From positions 1 to 64,000 of the forward strand of contig NZ_BAABWX010000008.1 in the NCBI RefSeq assembly GCF_040364665.1: 64,000 nt of DNA, written 5' to 3'. Positions within the stretch are counted from its first letter, which is position 1; each line of letters opens with the position of its first letter. The notes under the pieces were generated by a model, which made no database searches, was not told where the DNA came from, and saw only the letters and a list, made by a program, of their open reading frames with translations. The translations under genes were made by a program, and so were the position numbers. This DNA is from Cognatishimia sp. WU-CL00825. Its GTDB lineage: Bacteria > Pseudomonadota > Alphaproteobacteria > Rhodobacterales > Rhodobacteraceae. This document shows positions 52,148-61,276 of the stretch, piece by piece.

Positions 52148-54598
52148 TCACAAAAAGATCAGGACCTCTGCCAAGCCGGACATGGAGGCCAGCCCGTCAA
52201 ATGTCAGGCTATCACTTCCAAAATCCAAAATCACCCGCCCGTTTTCCACCCGGCCAAAATCGTCAATCACCGCCAGCCCATCCCTGGCACCAATCCCCAG
52301 CATATCCCGATCCAGCGCGACGCGATCCCCATGGGCAAAGCGAAAATCTTCGATGCGATCATGCCCGGCATTAAACACAAAGGTATCTGCGTGGGTGCCG
52401 CCCCGTAAAACATCATTGCCCGGGCCGCCATCCAACCGGTCCTGATGCGCCCCCCCGTTCAGGTAATCATTGCCCTGCCGGCCAAACAGGCGATCAGCCC
52501 CCTCGCGGCCAAACAGCCGATTGGCCTCACGATCGCCAAACAGGCTGTCCCCATAGGCCCCGCCCGCCAGATCTTCGATGCTGCTATAGCTGTCCCCTGC
52601 GGCCTCGCCGGTGTTAAACCTCGGCATCGCCAGGTCCGCAACAATCGCGGTCAGGCTTTCCGAATATTGCGCCCGATCACGATGGCTTCCACCGATCAGC
52701 GTGTCGCGCCCCACGCCGCCAAACAGCACATCATCACCAATGCCCCCCTCCAGAATATCATCCCCACGGCGGCCAAAAATATAATCAACGTTTCGCCCCC
52801 CTGCGATGTAATTGTCCCCAAATGTGCCGCGCAGATTGTCAAACCCTTGCGACCCAATAATGTTTTCGATGCTAAAATAGGTGTCGCCCGCGGCAACATT
52901 TGTATTGATATGGGCAAACAACAAATCTACGCGCAGACTGCCGCGGCTGTCCTCATAACTGACGGTGTCGCTGCCCGCCCCGCCTCGCAATGTATCTGCC
53001 CCCGCAAGCCCGCGCAGGATGTCATCTGCGGCGCTGCCCTGCAGCAGATCATTTTGCGCCGTGCCCTCAATCAGAAAATCCTGCGCGCCAAACTGCAAAT
53101 CTGTGCGGGTGAAATTCTGCATCACCGCGGCGCTCAACTGCGCCACACTCAACGAAGCCCCATCCGCGGTGCGCACAATCAATCGTTCGTCGCCAAACTC
53201 GATGCGCCCGCCGCCGGCCGTGCTGAAAAACTGCAGCAAAGACCGGCCATACAGCCCTGACCAGCCGGTCAGATCAATCAGGTCCAGCCCGGCTTCAAAA
53301 TCCACAATACGATCGTCCTGCCCGTCTCCGGAAAGGATAAAGATATCGCGCCCATCCCCGCCTTCAAACCGGTCCCGGCCCATACCGCCGATCAGAATAT
53401 CATCTCCGCCCCAGCCATAAAGCTGCTCATCCCCCGCCGCGTCATACAGAATATCGCTGCCCGCCCCGCCTGACAGGGCCGCATCAAGCCCAGCGGTCCG
53501 TTCCAAGCCAACGCTTGGCAAGGTAACGGTGAAATGCGACACCCCCGCCTCGTTGGCACTGCCCGCAAAGACCTGCAGCTGCGTGCCGTCATAATGCAAT
53601 TGCAGCGCCGAGACCTGCGCCAGAGACAGATTGCTCAAATCCTCTTGCACATCCAGCATCAACAGTTGCCCCTGTGGCAAAAGCTGAAACAGGGTCAAAC
53701 CGCCATCCGTGCCCCCGGTCATGACAAAGACCCGCCCGTCGACCTCGATGGTTTCTAAAACACTGACCCCCTGAAAGCGGCTGAACTGGTCATCCACCAG
53801 ATGGTCCACGGGCGTCAGGCTGCCATCTGTGCCCAAACGCAAAACGCTCAGTGACGAACTGCCAGAGGCCGCCACCAGCAAATAGTGCACACCGCCAACC
53901 GCCACCGCTGCCAGCGCCTGAGGCGCGGCAATGCCCAGCCCCTGCTCGGCCCCCAGACTGCCGCGATACAGCAGCCCGCCCGCAGCCCCCACTTGGTAGC
54001 AAGACAGGTGGTGACCCGTGGCCGAGGCCGTCACCAGAAACGGCTGCGCCCCAAGCGTCACCGTCAATAGGCTGCTGATGTCATCGCCGCCATCTGCCAT
54101 GCCCAGGTCCGGGGCACGGGTGTTTGTCATGACCCCGGAAGAGGCCAGCTGATATCGCCCAACCCCCGGCCCGCCCAGGTTGGCGGTAAACACATAGGTC
54201 TGCCCCTCCAGCGTAAGGCTTGTCATCGCGGTCAGGCTTGTGTCCAAATGCGCCCCGCTCAGCGCCACTCCGCTGCTGGTCAAACGCCCATCCACCAGCT
54301 GATAGCTGGGCAGCACATTGCCCGAAGCCACGGTGGAACAGATCAAAACATCCGTCCCAACGGTGAGGCTATGCACCCCCACAGGCCCCAGGCCATTCAG
54401 GATCTCTGAGATAAAAGAGCTGCCCAGAAAATCCGTAGAGCCTGGCCCCAGCAAATAGCTGGTCACCTCTCCGGTTGCCCGGCTGGTTGCCAGCAAAACG
54501 TGCCCGGCATCCGTCTCTAGGATGTCCAGATCATCAATCGTCAAAACCGCGTCCAAAGGCGCGCCCAATTGCGTCGCCCGATGTGTCAGATGTACCAC
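52148..54598 (-). CDS. Propeller-RTX calcium-binding protein
   Basis: An 816-residue protein with no Sec signal. The N-terminal half (about residues 1-385) is a beta-propeller-like repeat domain: recurring strands such as VLTIDDLDILETDAGHVLLATSR, LLTVTLGAQPFLVTASATGHHLSCYQVG and HYLLVAASGSSSLSVLRL. The C-terminal half carries two RTX blocks (about 395-450 and 510-770) around a GRSLLQFF segment. The end RVILDFGSDSLTFDG is typical of T1SS substrates. I chose GTG 54598, which has an excellent GGGAGG 6 bases upstream; GTG 54661 would add 21 residues. Probably extracellular; no enzymatic residues are recognised. Confidence 0.85.
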   Translation of the reverse strand: MVHLTHRATQLGAPLDAVLTIDDLDILETDAGHVLLATSRATGEVTSYLLGPGSTDFLGSSFISEILNGLGPVGVHSLTVGTDVLICSTVASGNVLPSYQLVDGRLTSSGVALSGAHLDTSLTAMTSLTLEGQTYVFTANLGGPGVGRYQLASSGVMTNTRAPDLGMADGGDDISSLLTVTLGAQPFLVTASATGHHLSCYQVGAAGGLLYRGSLGAEQGLGIAAPQALAAVAVGGVHYLLVAASGSSSLSVLRLGTDGSLTPVDHLVDDQFSRFQGVSVLETIEVDGRVFVMTGGTDGGLTLFQLLPQGQLLMLDVQEDLSNLSLAQVSALQLHYDGTQLQVFAGSANEAGVSHFTVTLPSVGLERTAGLDAALSGGAGSDILYDAAGDEQLYGWGGDDILIGGMGRDRFEGGDGRDIFILSGDGQDDRIVDFEAGLDLIDLTGWSGLYGRSLLQFFSTAGGGRIEFGDERLIVRTADGASLSVAQLSAAVMQNFTRTDLQFGAQDFLIEGTAQNDLLQGSAADDILRGLAGADTLRGGAGSDTVSYEDSRGSLRVDLLFAHINTNVAAGDTYFSIENIIGSQGFDNLRGTFGDNYIAGGRNVDYIFGRRGDDILEGGIGDDVLFGGVGRDTLIGGSHRDRAQYSESLTAIVADLAMPRFNTGEAAGDSYSSIEDLAGGAYGDSLFGDREANRLFGREGADRLFGRQGNDYLNGGAHQDRLDGGPGNDVLRGGTHADTFVFNAGHDRIEDFRFAHGDRVALDRDMLGIGARDGLAVIDDFGRVENGRVILDFGSDSLTFDGLASMSGLAEVLIFL

Positions 54599-54875
54599 CC
54601 TACACCTCCCATACCCCACTGTCTTCAACTCCGGGATCAGGGTAGCGCTCGGTCCTTCCACAAAGGGTTACCACTTCGTGGCAAAACCAAGAATTTTCAA
54701 AATAACTCGACACAAATACACAACATATAGGCTAAAAACAGGGGATTTTACCGTATTTTCAACCAACACGCTATGTTGCAGAAACCCCCTACCTTGTATA
54801 ACAGAAGAGCACACACCATCCATCAAGCACCGCTTTGCCGCCCTCCCGTTCCCAGCCACAAGTATATTTCAAATC

Positions 54876-56768
54876 ATGCTCAAATTACTTTCAAAAGCCC
54901 TCGGCGCGCCCCAGGCCTCCCCTGTCACAAACGACCCATTTGGTCGGTTTGTAATCGTTAGTTTTTACACAGCGGGTGGCTATTATGAAGAAAAAGCAAA
55001 AGAGCTAAAGGCGCAATGTGACCGCTTTGGTCTTGAACATGAAATCGCCAAGATCACCATAAAGCCCAACGAAAACTGGGCCGATATCTGTCGGCGAAAA
55101 GTGCGCTTTTACCATAAAATGCTGCACAAGCATAAATGTGCGATCATGTGGCTGGATGTCGACAGCAAATTACAGGCTGACATCGGCACGCTGCATCAGG
55201 GCCATTTTGACATGGCCGCCTTTATGCGCAATTTCAAATATCTGCCCCAGTTCAATCCAGGCAGCTTTGCACGCACCTTCCACCCGGGCTATTTGCTGTT
55301 TCGCTACACGCCCAGAACCATCCAGTTTCTCGACGATTGCCTCGAGATTGACCGCACCCATGAGGGGCCTTTCACCGATGATTACATCCTCGAGGAAGCC
55401 CTGCGCACAACCAGCGCACAAATGCGGTTGATGATCCTGTCGCCAGACGATCTGCAACGCCCCATTGAACCCGAGAAAGAAGGCGCGTTGTTCCGCCATG
55501 GCAACAGCGGAAACGTCAATGAATACAAAGGCAAGGTCAAGCAACACATCCCCCGCATCCTGGAACCGGCCACGCAAAAACGCGTGCTGATGGAAGCGGT
55601 ACAGGCTCTGGCACGCCAAGGCCGCCGCAATGCGATTGTCGTCATGATGAAGCGCATCCTGCAGGTCGACCCGGCCGATTTTGAATCCTACGTCAAATTA
55701 CTGGACATGCTGCGCCGCTTTGACAGCCCCAAAGAGCTGGCCGCCGAATTGGCCTATGGACGGAAATCCAAGGTGCTGGCCCCCTATGCCATCCGCTTTG
55801 AAATGATGCGTGCGCTGGAAGACGGGGCTTGGGAAAAAGCCGATGCGCTGTTTGAGGAAATCAAACAGACAGGCCACCAAAAGATGATCAATTTTGGCCA
55901 TTCGCGACTGTTCCGGTTCTCCCTGGACCGCCGAGCCCAGGCTCTGAATATCCCTGACAGTGACCGGGTGTCGCTGTTCTGGTGGGAAGAACCGTTTCCC
56001 GGCAACCTCGGCGATATCATCAACCCCTATATCGTCGAAAAACTGACCGGCACCCCCCCCAAATACGGCCCCAGAGGCAAGGGCATGTGCGCGATCGGAT
56101 CGATCATCAAATTTGCAAAGACCGATGTGCCGGTCTGGGGCAGCGGTTCCCCGCATGCCGAAGGTGTGCTGGCCGCAGATGCCGATTATCGCGCCGTGCG
56201 CGGCCCGCTGACACGCGACCTGGTGCTGAAGAATGGGGGCAAATGCGCCAAGGTCTATGGCGACGCCGCTTGGTTCCTGCCGATCCTGCACCCTGCGGCC
56301 CAGAAAAAGACCCATAAAACCGGTTTGATCCTGCATTACACCCACGAAGACGCGCCGTTGAATGTCGGCTCAGACGTACGCAGAATTGACATTCGCCGCC
56401 TGGGCTATGACCAAATCGAAGCCTTCCTGGATGAGGTCACAAGCTGTGAGCGCATCATCTCGACCTCTTTGCACGGTGTGATTATCGCCCAGGCCTACGG
56501 CATACCGGCGGTTCTGGCCACGGCCAGCAACTCGGCCCTGCAGGTGCATGGCGATGGGATCAAATTTGATGATTACTTCCTGTCGGTGGGCATCAAACAG
56601 AAAATCCGGCCGGTGGATCTCAGCCCGATGGAGGATATCGACGCGATCCCAGCAGAGGATTTCCTTTTGGCCAAGCAAAAGATCAACCTCACGAAGTTGC
56701 TGGATGTGGCCCCCTTTGATGCCCTGCCTGAGCTGCGGGAAAAAGCCGCCGCATTTGACGCGGACTAA
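54876..56768 (+). CDS. Fusion of a glycosyltransferase-like domain and a polysaccharide pyruvyl transferase
   Basis: A 630-residue protein. The N-terminal domain (about residues 25-215) looks like a GT-A transferase: RFVIVSFYTAGGYYEEKAKELK, KMLHKHKCAIMWLDVDSKL with the DxD metal site near 94-96, and FHPGYLLFRYTPRTIQFLDDCLEID. A helical spacer with TPR-like character spans about 240-350. A pyruvyl transferase domain follows: PGNLGDIINPYIVEKL near 375, RAVRGPLTRDLVL, VYGDAAWFLP and STSLHGVIIAQAYGIPAV near 528. ATG 54876 has no obvious ribosome binding site; longer in-frame starts back to 54522 overlap the divergent gene and look non-coding. Such a fusion could transfer a sugar and pyruvylate it. 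Confidence 0.82.
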   Translation: MLKLLSKALGAPQASPVTNDPFGRFVIVSFYTAGGYYEEKAKELKAQCDRFGLEHEIAKITIKPNENWADICRRKVRFYHKMLHKHKCAIMWLDVDSKLQADIGTLHQGHFDMAAFMRNFKYLPQFNPGSFARTFHPGYLLFRYTPRTIQFLDDCLEIDRTHEGPFTDDYILEEALRTTSAQMRLMILSPDDLQRPIEPEKEGALFRHGNSGNVNEYKGKVKQHIPRILEPATQKRVLMEAVQALARQGRRNAIVVMMKRILQVDPADFESYVKLLDMLRRFDSPKELAAELAYGRKSKVLAPYAIRFEMMRALEDGAWEKADALFEEIKQTGHQKMINFGHSRLFRFSLDRRAQALNIPDSDRVSLFWWEEPFPGNLGDIINPYIVEKLTGTPPKYGPRGKGMCAIGSIIKFAKTDVPVWGSGSPHAEGVLAADADYRAVRGPLTRDLVLKNGGKCAKVYGDAAWFLPILHPAAQKKTHKTGLILHYTHEDAPLNVGSDVRRIDIRRLGYDQIEAFLDEVTSCERIISTSLHGVIIAQAYGIPAVLATASNSALQVHGDGIKFDDYFLSVGIKQKIRPVDLSPMEDIDAIPAEDFLLAKQKINLTKLLDVAPFDALPELREKAAAFDAD

Positions 56769-56832
56769 CCCCGCCGTCAAACCTGACTTGCACCAAATAC
56801 ACCAAGCGCTTTAGCTTGGTGTCACACAATAA

Positions 56833-59427
56833 ATGAATCTTCTGATGGCCAACGCGACACCTTCGATCACCGTTATCACGCCAGCCTATAATTGTGGGCG
56901 CTACCTGCAAGACTGTATCACCTCGGTGGCCCGGCAAGCGGATGTTGTGGTCCAGCATATCCTGATCAATGACGCCTCGACAGATGACACCGCAGAGACA
57001 TTGGATGCCCTGGCAAAAGACAATCCAACCATCCAGGTGCAGCATCTGAGTGAAAATCTGGGACAGGCGCGGGTGCGCAATTTGGGTGTGCAGGCAGCCA
57101 GCGCAGAATATATTCTCTTCCTGGATGCGGATGATTGCCTGGAAGGCAGCCACAGTTTGAAAGCGGTGTTAGACAGCGCCCAAAGCAACTCTGCGGATCT
57201 GGTGCATTTTCAATACAACCGGATGCTGGAAAGCACCGGCGAAACCACCCCCGCCCAAAACCGCCTCACCGGCCTCACCAGCGCCGGGGTCACCGCCCAA
57301 AGTTTCCCGCAACTGATCAACAACACCTCTTGCTGGCAGATGATGTATCGCCGGGCCTTTCTAGAGCGCGAAAACATCTTATTCTCTGACCGTCTGCGCC
57401 AGCGCGAAGACCGTCCGTTTTTTCTGGAATGCCTGCTCAAGGCGCAAAGCGTCAACATCATACAGGACCGTGTGGTGCGCTACCGGGTGCGCAGCGGCTC
57501 CACCATGGGCACGCTCAATCTGGCCCAGCTCGAGATGTTCACCATCCATCTGGAGCTCATTGGCAAGCTGATGCAGGCGCTTGGGGACAGCCCCCAAGAG
57601 ACCACCTTAAAGCGCGCCAATATGCTGTATTACATGCATGTGATGCTCAGTTATTGGGGGCCGTTTCTGCTGCGACCCCAGGTGCGCAACAGCCGTCAGG
57701 CCAAAGCGTTTTTTGCCGCCTGGCAAGCCTATAGCTGGCCCTCCAGCGATCTGTTTTCTGACGATATCATCGGCAATATTCCAACCCGCCACCGGGATTC
57801 AGGCCTGTTTGACGCGCTGGCGCATCTGCTGGCCACCGGGCAAACACAGCTGGCCCTGACGCTTATGCGGGACGAACGTCTCAGCGTGCGCGAGGTCGAA
57901 GAGCTCAGCCACAGCGCGCAGCAGGCCGCAACAGGCTTTGCCTTCAGCAAAGATGCCTTTGCGCTTTTCGCCTCTAACATCCGCTTGCGCCTGGACAAAA
58001 AACCCCTGCTGCGTCCCCGGTCCAAACGGCCACGGCTCATCCTGCACATCGGCAGCACCAAGACCGGCTCTTCTGCGCTGCAAAAATTCATGGAAGTGAA
58101 CCGGTTTGCGCTCTTGCGCGACCATGGGCTGTATTATCCGATGTCCGGGCTGGAAAACGGCCGCGGCGCGCGCAGCCACCGCACCTCTGGCCACGCCACA
58201 TTGGTGGCAAATCTGATTGCGGGCCATGCGGATGCGTTAGACAAATTGATGCTGGAACTCGGCGGGCTCAGCCGGTCCCCGAAAACCGTCTTTCTGTCTT
58301 GTGAGAACATTCTATCCAGCCGGTTTTGGAACAAGGGCGCGGTCGCAGCCCAACTTGCCCCCTTGCTGTCTGGCTTTGATCTGACGCTGCTGGCCTATCT
58401 GCGCAATCCGGTGGATTGGCTTGAATCCATGTATGCCGAAAGCGTGGCCAGCCCCGGGGTGCGCCTGACCCAAAGCCCCCGCGATTTTTATGAAGCGCAA
58501 AACGCCCAGGGCTTGCTGAATTGCCAGGAAATTGCAGACTGCCTGCAGGAAAACCTGCCCCAGGCCAAGCTGATCCTGCGTTCTTATGATCAGCTGCGCG
58601 CCACAAAAACCAGCATCACCACCGATGTGCTCGCCGCGTTAGATCTGTCTGACATTGACCCGTCCGCCTATGCGATGCCCGCAAAAAAATTCAACAATAT
58701 CTCTATTCCCAAACAAGCGGTCTGCCTGATCCGAACCGCAAACAATGTGGCCCTGCAACGCGAGGCGGTGTTGCCGCTGAATGCGGCCCTGATCGCCCAT
58801 ATGCAAAGCCAGCCAGACCTGGCAAAGACCCCCGGGTATTTTTATGACACCGCGCTGGCGACAGAGATTGCCGACCGCCATCAAGCGCAATTCTCCGCAT
58901 TCTTTGCCCCCGATACGCCTGCGGCTAAATCTCTGCAAGATCGCCCCAATATCGACCAGAACCTGCAGTTCACCCCGGCAGACCTCGAGATGCTGGGCGA
59001 CGAAATTGCCAAAGCAAAGGCTTGGAAGCTTGCCGCCGAAGATGTCGAGCTGCCCGCCCCCACCCAGGTGGATGCCGCTTTCAACGATACCTTTCAGGCC
59101 TATGTGAATTCAGACACGTTTCTCCGCCGCCTCCGCCGCAGCCGGCCTGAAAAAAACCGCCTCAAGATGGCCCATGCCCTGCGCGAGTCCGGCCTGTTTG
59201 ATGATCTGTTTTACGTCTCGCAATTGCCCAAAGCCGCCGACTATCAGGGCGGGCCACTGTTTCACTATCTGGATCACTGGGAAGACCTGCTGCTGGACCC
59301 GCATCGGCATTTTTCCACCCGCGATTATCTGATGATAAACACCGATGTGGCCGAAAGCGGCCTGAATCCGTTTTACCATTACATCGCATTTGGAAGGGCC
59401 GAAGGGCGTAAGACCATAGATGTCTGA
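56833..59427 (+). CDS. Fusion of glycosyltransferase family 2 and sulfotransferase-like domain
   Basis: An 864-residue protein with three parts. Residues about 8-230 are a GT2 domain: ITVITPAYNCGRYLQDCI, ILINDASTDDTAETL, RNLGVQAASAEYILFLDADDCLEG with the DADD metal site. Residues about 398-650 are a sulfotransferase-like P-loop domain: RLILHIGSTKTGSSALQKF near 403 and LAYLRNPVDWLESMYAES near 520. The last 80 residues carry the YFHYLDHWEDLL...NTDVAESGLNPFYHYIAFGRAEGR module seen at the ends of capsule glycosyltransferases. It would be able to add a sugar and sulfate it, if both domains are active. The stop overlaps the next gene by 8 bases. Confidence 0.85.
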   Translation: MNLLMANATPSITVITPAYNCGRYLQDCITSVARQADVVVQHILINDASTDDTAETLDALAKDNPTIQVQHLSENLGQARVRNLGVQAASAEYILFLDADDCLEGSHSLKAVLDSAQSNSADLVHFQYNRMLESTGETTPAQNRLTGLTSAGVTAQSFPQLINNTSCWQMMYRRAFLERENILFSDRLRQREDRPFFLECLLKAQSVNIIQDRVVRYRVRSGSTMGTLNLAQLEMFTIHLELIGKLMQALGDSPQETTLKRANMLYYMHVMLSYWGPFLLRPQVRNSRQAKAFFAAWQAYSWPSSDLFSDDIIGNIPTRHRDSGLFDALAHLLATGQTQLALTLMRDERLSVREVEELSHSAQQAATGFAFSKDAFALFASNIRLRLDKKPLLRPRSKRPRLILHIGSTKTGSSALQKFMEVNRFALLRDHGLYYPMSGLENGRGARSHRTSGHATLVANLIAGHADALDKLMLELGGLSRSPKTVFLSCENILSSRFWNKGAVAAQLAPLLSGFDLTLLAYLRNPVDWLESMYAESVASPGVRLTQSPRDFYEAQNAQGLLNCQEIADCLQENLPQAKLILRSYDQLRATKTSITTDVLAALDLSDIDPSAYAMPAKKFNNISIPKQAVCLIRTANNVALQREAVLPLNAALIAHMQSQPDLAKTPGYFYDTALATEIADRHQAQFSAFFAPDTPAAKSLQDRPNIDQNLQFTPADLEMLGDEIAKAKAWKLAAEDVELPAPTQVDAAFNDTFQAYVNSDTFLRRLRRSRPEKNRLKMAHALRESGLFDDLFYVSQLPKAADYQGGPLFHYLDHWEDLLLDPHRHFSTRDYLMINTDVAESGLNPFYHYIAFGRAEGRKTIDV

Positions 59428-60568
59428 CACCACACAGCCAGCTGCTGACATAAATGTTCTGATCCGGGCACATGATCCGGGCAAACTCGCCGTGTTGCGC
59501 CGCGCTGTGAATTCGGTTGCCACCCAGGAACTTGACGGGCGGGTCGATATTTTGCTGGAAACCTCCGGCTTCCCCCAAATCTTGCAGCTGTCAGATTTTA
59601 TCGAAGGTCCCCTGCCCGCACATATCAGCCTGCAACACCACAATATCGATTACAACTTTGACAGCCGCACGCTTCTGCTGCGCCGGGGCATTCGACGCGC
59701 CCAGGCGAAATATCTCTATTTCTTAGATTTTGATGACACGCTGCTGCCCGCCGGGCTCAGCACATTGCTCAGCTCGGCCCGGCTGTGGAACAACGTTCTG
59801 CAAATTGGCAACGTAGAGCTTGTCCGCAAAACCGGCTCTGTCACCGAGCACCATCCCTACCGGTCCTTTGAACCAAATCTCTCGGATGTGCTGCATGACA
59901 ATTGCATTCCGTTTAATTCATATCTGGTGGATCGCACACTCGCCCAATCGGTGATCGACCAAGTGCCCAACCTGAGCCTCTATGAGGATTATGCCTTTTT
60001 GCTGCTGCTGCTCAGCAAGGCACCCATGCATTTTCTGCCCACCGACATCTGTGTCGCGACCTATAATGTCTCTGAAGAGGACGTCGGCAAATACAACGCG
60101 CATAAACCATTGGCCGACCGCTGCATCAACCGCCTCAGGCAACGGCTGACCTTTCCGCTTTCCGGCCAGGATATCCTGCGATTGCGCCGCCAACGCCGCA
60201 CCGATGACAGCGCCCCGCTGCGCGCCTTGATCTCCGGCTACCCCAAGGTCAAAAAAACCAGCCTGCGCGGCTATGTGGAAACCCAGGAGCCTCTGCAGGA
60301 AGGCACCTTTGTCACCGGTTGGTGCTATGATCCCCAACTGTCCAAGAAGCAGACATTGGTGATCATAGCAGAAACAAAAACCGGCCATTACACCATCCTG
60401 TCAGAACGCCATCCGCGTTCAGATGTCTGCCCGCCAACAGACCCCGGAGGGGCGACTCCGGGATTTTCCGGCCTGGTGCCAAATGGAAAGCTGCGTCATA
60501 TCTGGGTGATCACCCCGCAGGGGCGACAAATTTTGCCGCATGTGCCACAACGCGCAAAACGGCGCTGA
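59420..60568 (+). CDS. Glycosyltransferase family 2 with C-terminal beta-sandwich domain
   Basis: A 382-residue GT-A protein. The N-terminal domain has INVLIRAHDPGKLAVLRRAVNSV, RTLLLRRGIRRAQAKYLYFLDFDDTLLP with DFDD as the metal site near residues 102-105, and LYEDYAFLLLLL near 190. After about residue 280 there is a beta-rich domain (GTFVTGWCYDPQLSKKQTLVIIAETKTG to GGATPGFSGLVP) like accessory domains attached to other surface-glycan transferases. It starts 8 bases before the stop of the GT2-sulfotransferase fusion, so the two are co-translated. It converges with kpsT. Confidence 0.85.
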   Translation: MSDTTQPAADINVLIRAHDPGKLAVLRRAVNSVATQELDGRVDILLETSGFPQILQLSDFIEGPLPAHISLQHHNIDYNFDSRTLLLRRGIRRAQAKYLYFLDFDDTLLPAGLSTLLSSARLWNNVLQIGNVELVRKTGSVTEHHPYRSFEPNLSDVLHDNCIPFNSYLVDRTLAQSVIDQVPNLSLYEDYAFLLLLLSKAPMHFLPTDICVATYNVSEEDVGKYNAHKPLADRCINRLRQRLTFPLSGQDILRLRRQRRTDDSAPLRALISGYPKVKKTSLRGYVETQEPLQEGTFVTGWCYDPQLSKKQTLVIIAETKTGHYTILSERHPRSDVCPPTDPGGATPGFSGLVPNGKLRHIWVITPQGRQILPHVPQRAKRR

Positions 60569-60603
60569 CCCGGCCTGACACCTCCGCCCGGCTTTGATGC
60601 GGC

Positions 60604-61266
60604 CTATTTGCCCGGCACCATATTGCGCTGGTGATGGGCTATCGCTTCTTCCAGATCTTCGTAATAGGTCGCCTGGCCATCTTCCAAGACCACCCCGGTG
60701 TCACATAGCCCACGTATCATGCCCAGGGAATGGCTCACCACAAAAGCCCCGGCATTTTCCATGCGGGCTTTGAACAGCGCGCTGGATTTGGCGCGAAACG
60801 ACGCATCCCCCACCGATGTCACCTCATCCACCAGATAGGTATCAAAGGGCACCGCCATGCTGACCCCAAAGGCCAATCGGGATTTCATGCCCGCAGAATA
60901 GGTGCGAAATGGCAGATGAAAATGCGCGCCCAGACCGGCAAAGTCCTGCACAAAATCCACCATTTCTTCGGTGTCCATCCCATAGATGCGCGAGATGAAT
61001 TTTGTATTCTGCGCCCCGGTTAACTCACCGTGAAACGACCCTGCAAACCCCACAGGCCAGGAAATGCGCCCATCGCTGATCACCTCCCCGGATGTCGGAT
61101 CCATCGTGCCGGAAATAATTTTCAGCAATGTGCTTTTGCCTGCGCCATTGCGCCCCAGCAACGCCACCGAGGTCTTGGACGGAAACACCACATTCAGATT
61201 GTTGCACACCACTTTCTCCCGCCCGCGCAGGCGAAAGACTTTGGAAAGATTGCGCAGTTCAATCAT
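60604..61266 (-). CDS. kpsT: Capsule ABC exporter ATP-binding protein
   Basis: A 220-residue ABC ATPase that powers capsule export with KpsM. It has MIELRNLSKVFRLRGREKVV, Walker A GRNGAGKST near residue 38, the ABC signature TYSAGMKSRLAFG near 133, and Walker B YLVDEVTSVGD, then VSHSLGMIRGLCDTGVVLEDG. The length and the compact signature match KpsT/CtrD/BexA. I chose ATG 61266, 10 bases after the kpsE stop; an in-frame start at 61299 would overlap kpsE. Its partner permease gene kpsM is on the opposite strand at 62.6 kb, not adjacent as is usual. Confidence 0.95.
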   Translation of the reverse strand: MIELRNLSKVFRLRGREKVVCNNLNVVFPSKTSVALLGRNGAGKSTLLKIISGTMDPTSGEVISDGRISWPVGFAGSFHGELTGAQNTKFISRIYGMDTEEMVDFVQDFAGLGAHFHLPFRTYSAGMKSRLAFGVSMAVPFDTYLVDEVTSVGDASFRAKSSALFKARMENAGAFVVSHSLGMIRGLCDTGVVLEDGQATYYEDLEEAIAHHQRNMVPGK

Positions 61267-61276
61267 CGCCCTGCCC

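Noticed and set aside
54522-54875. N-terminal extension of the GT-pyruvyl transferase fusion
   Set aside because: It overlaps the divergent propeller-RTX gene start and has no protein-like pattern; the shared promoter must lie here.
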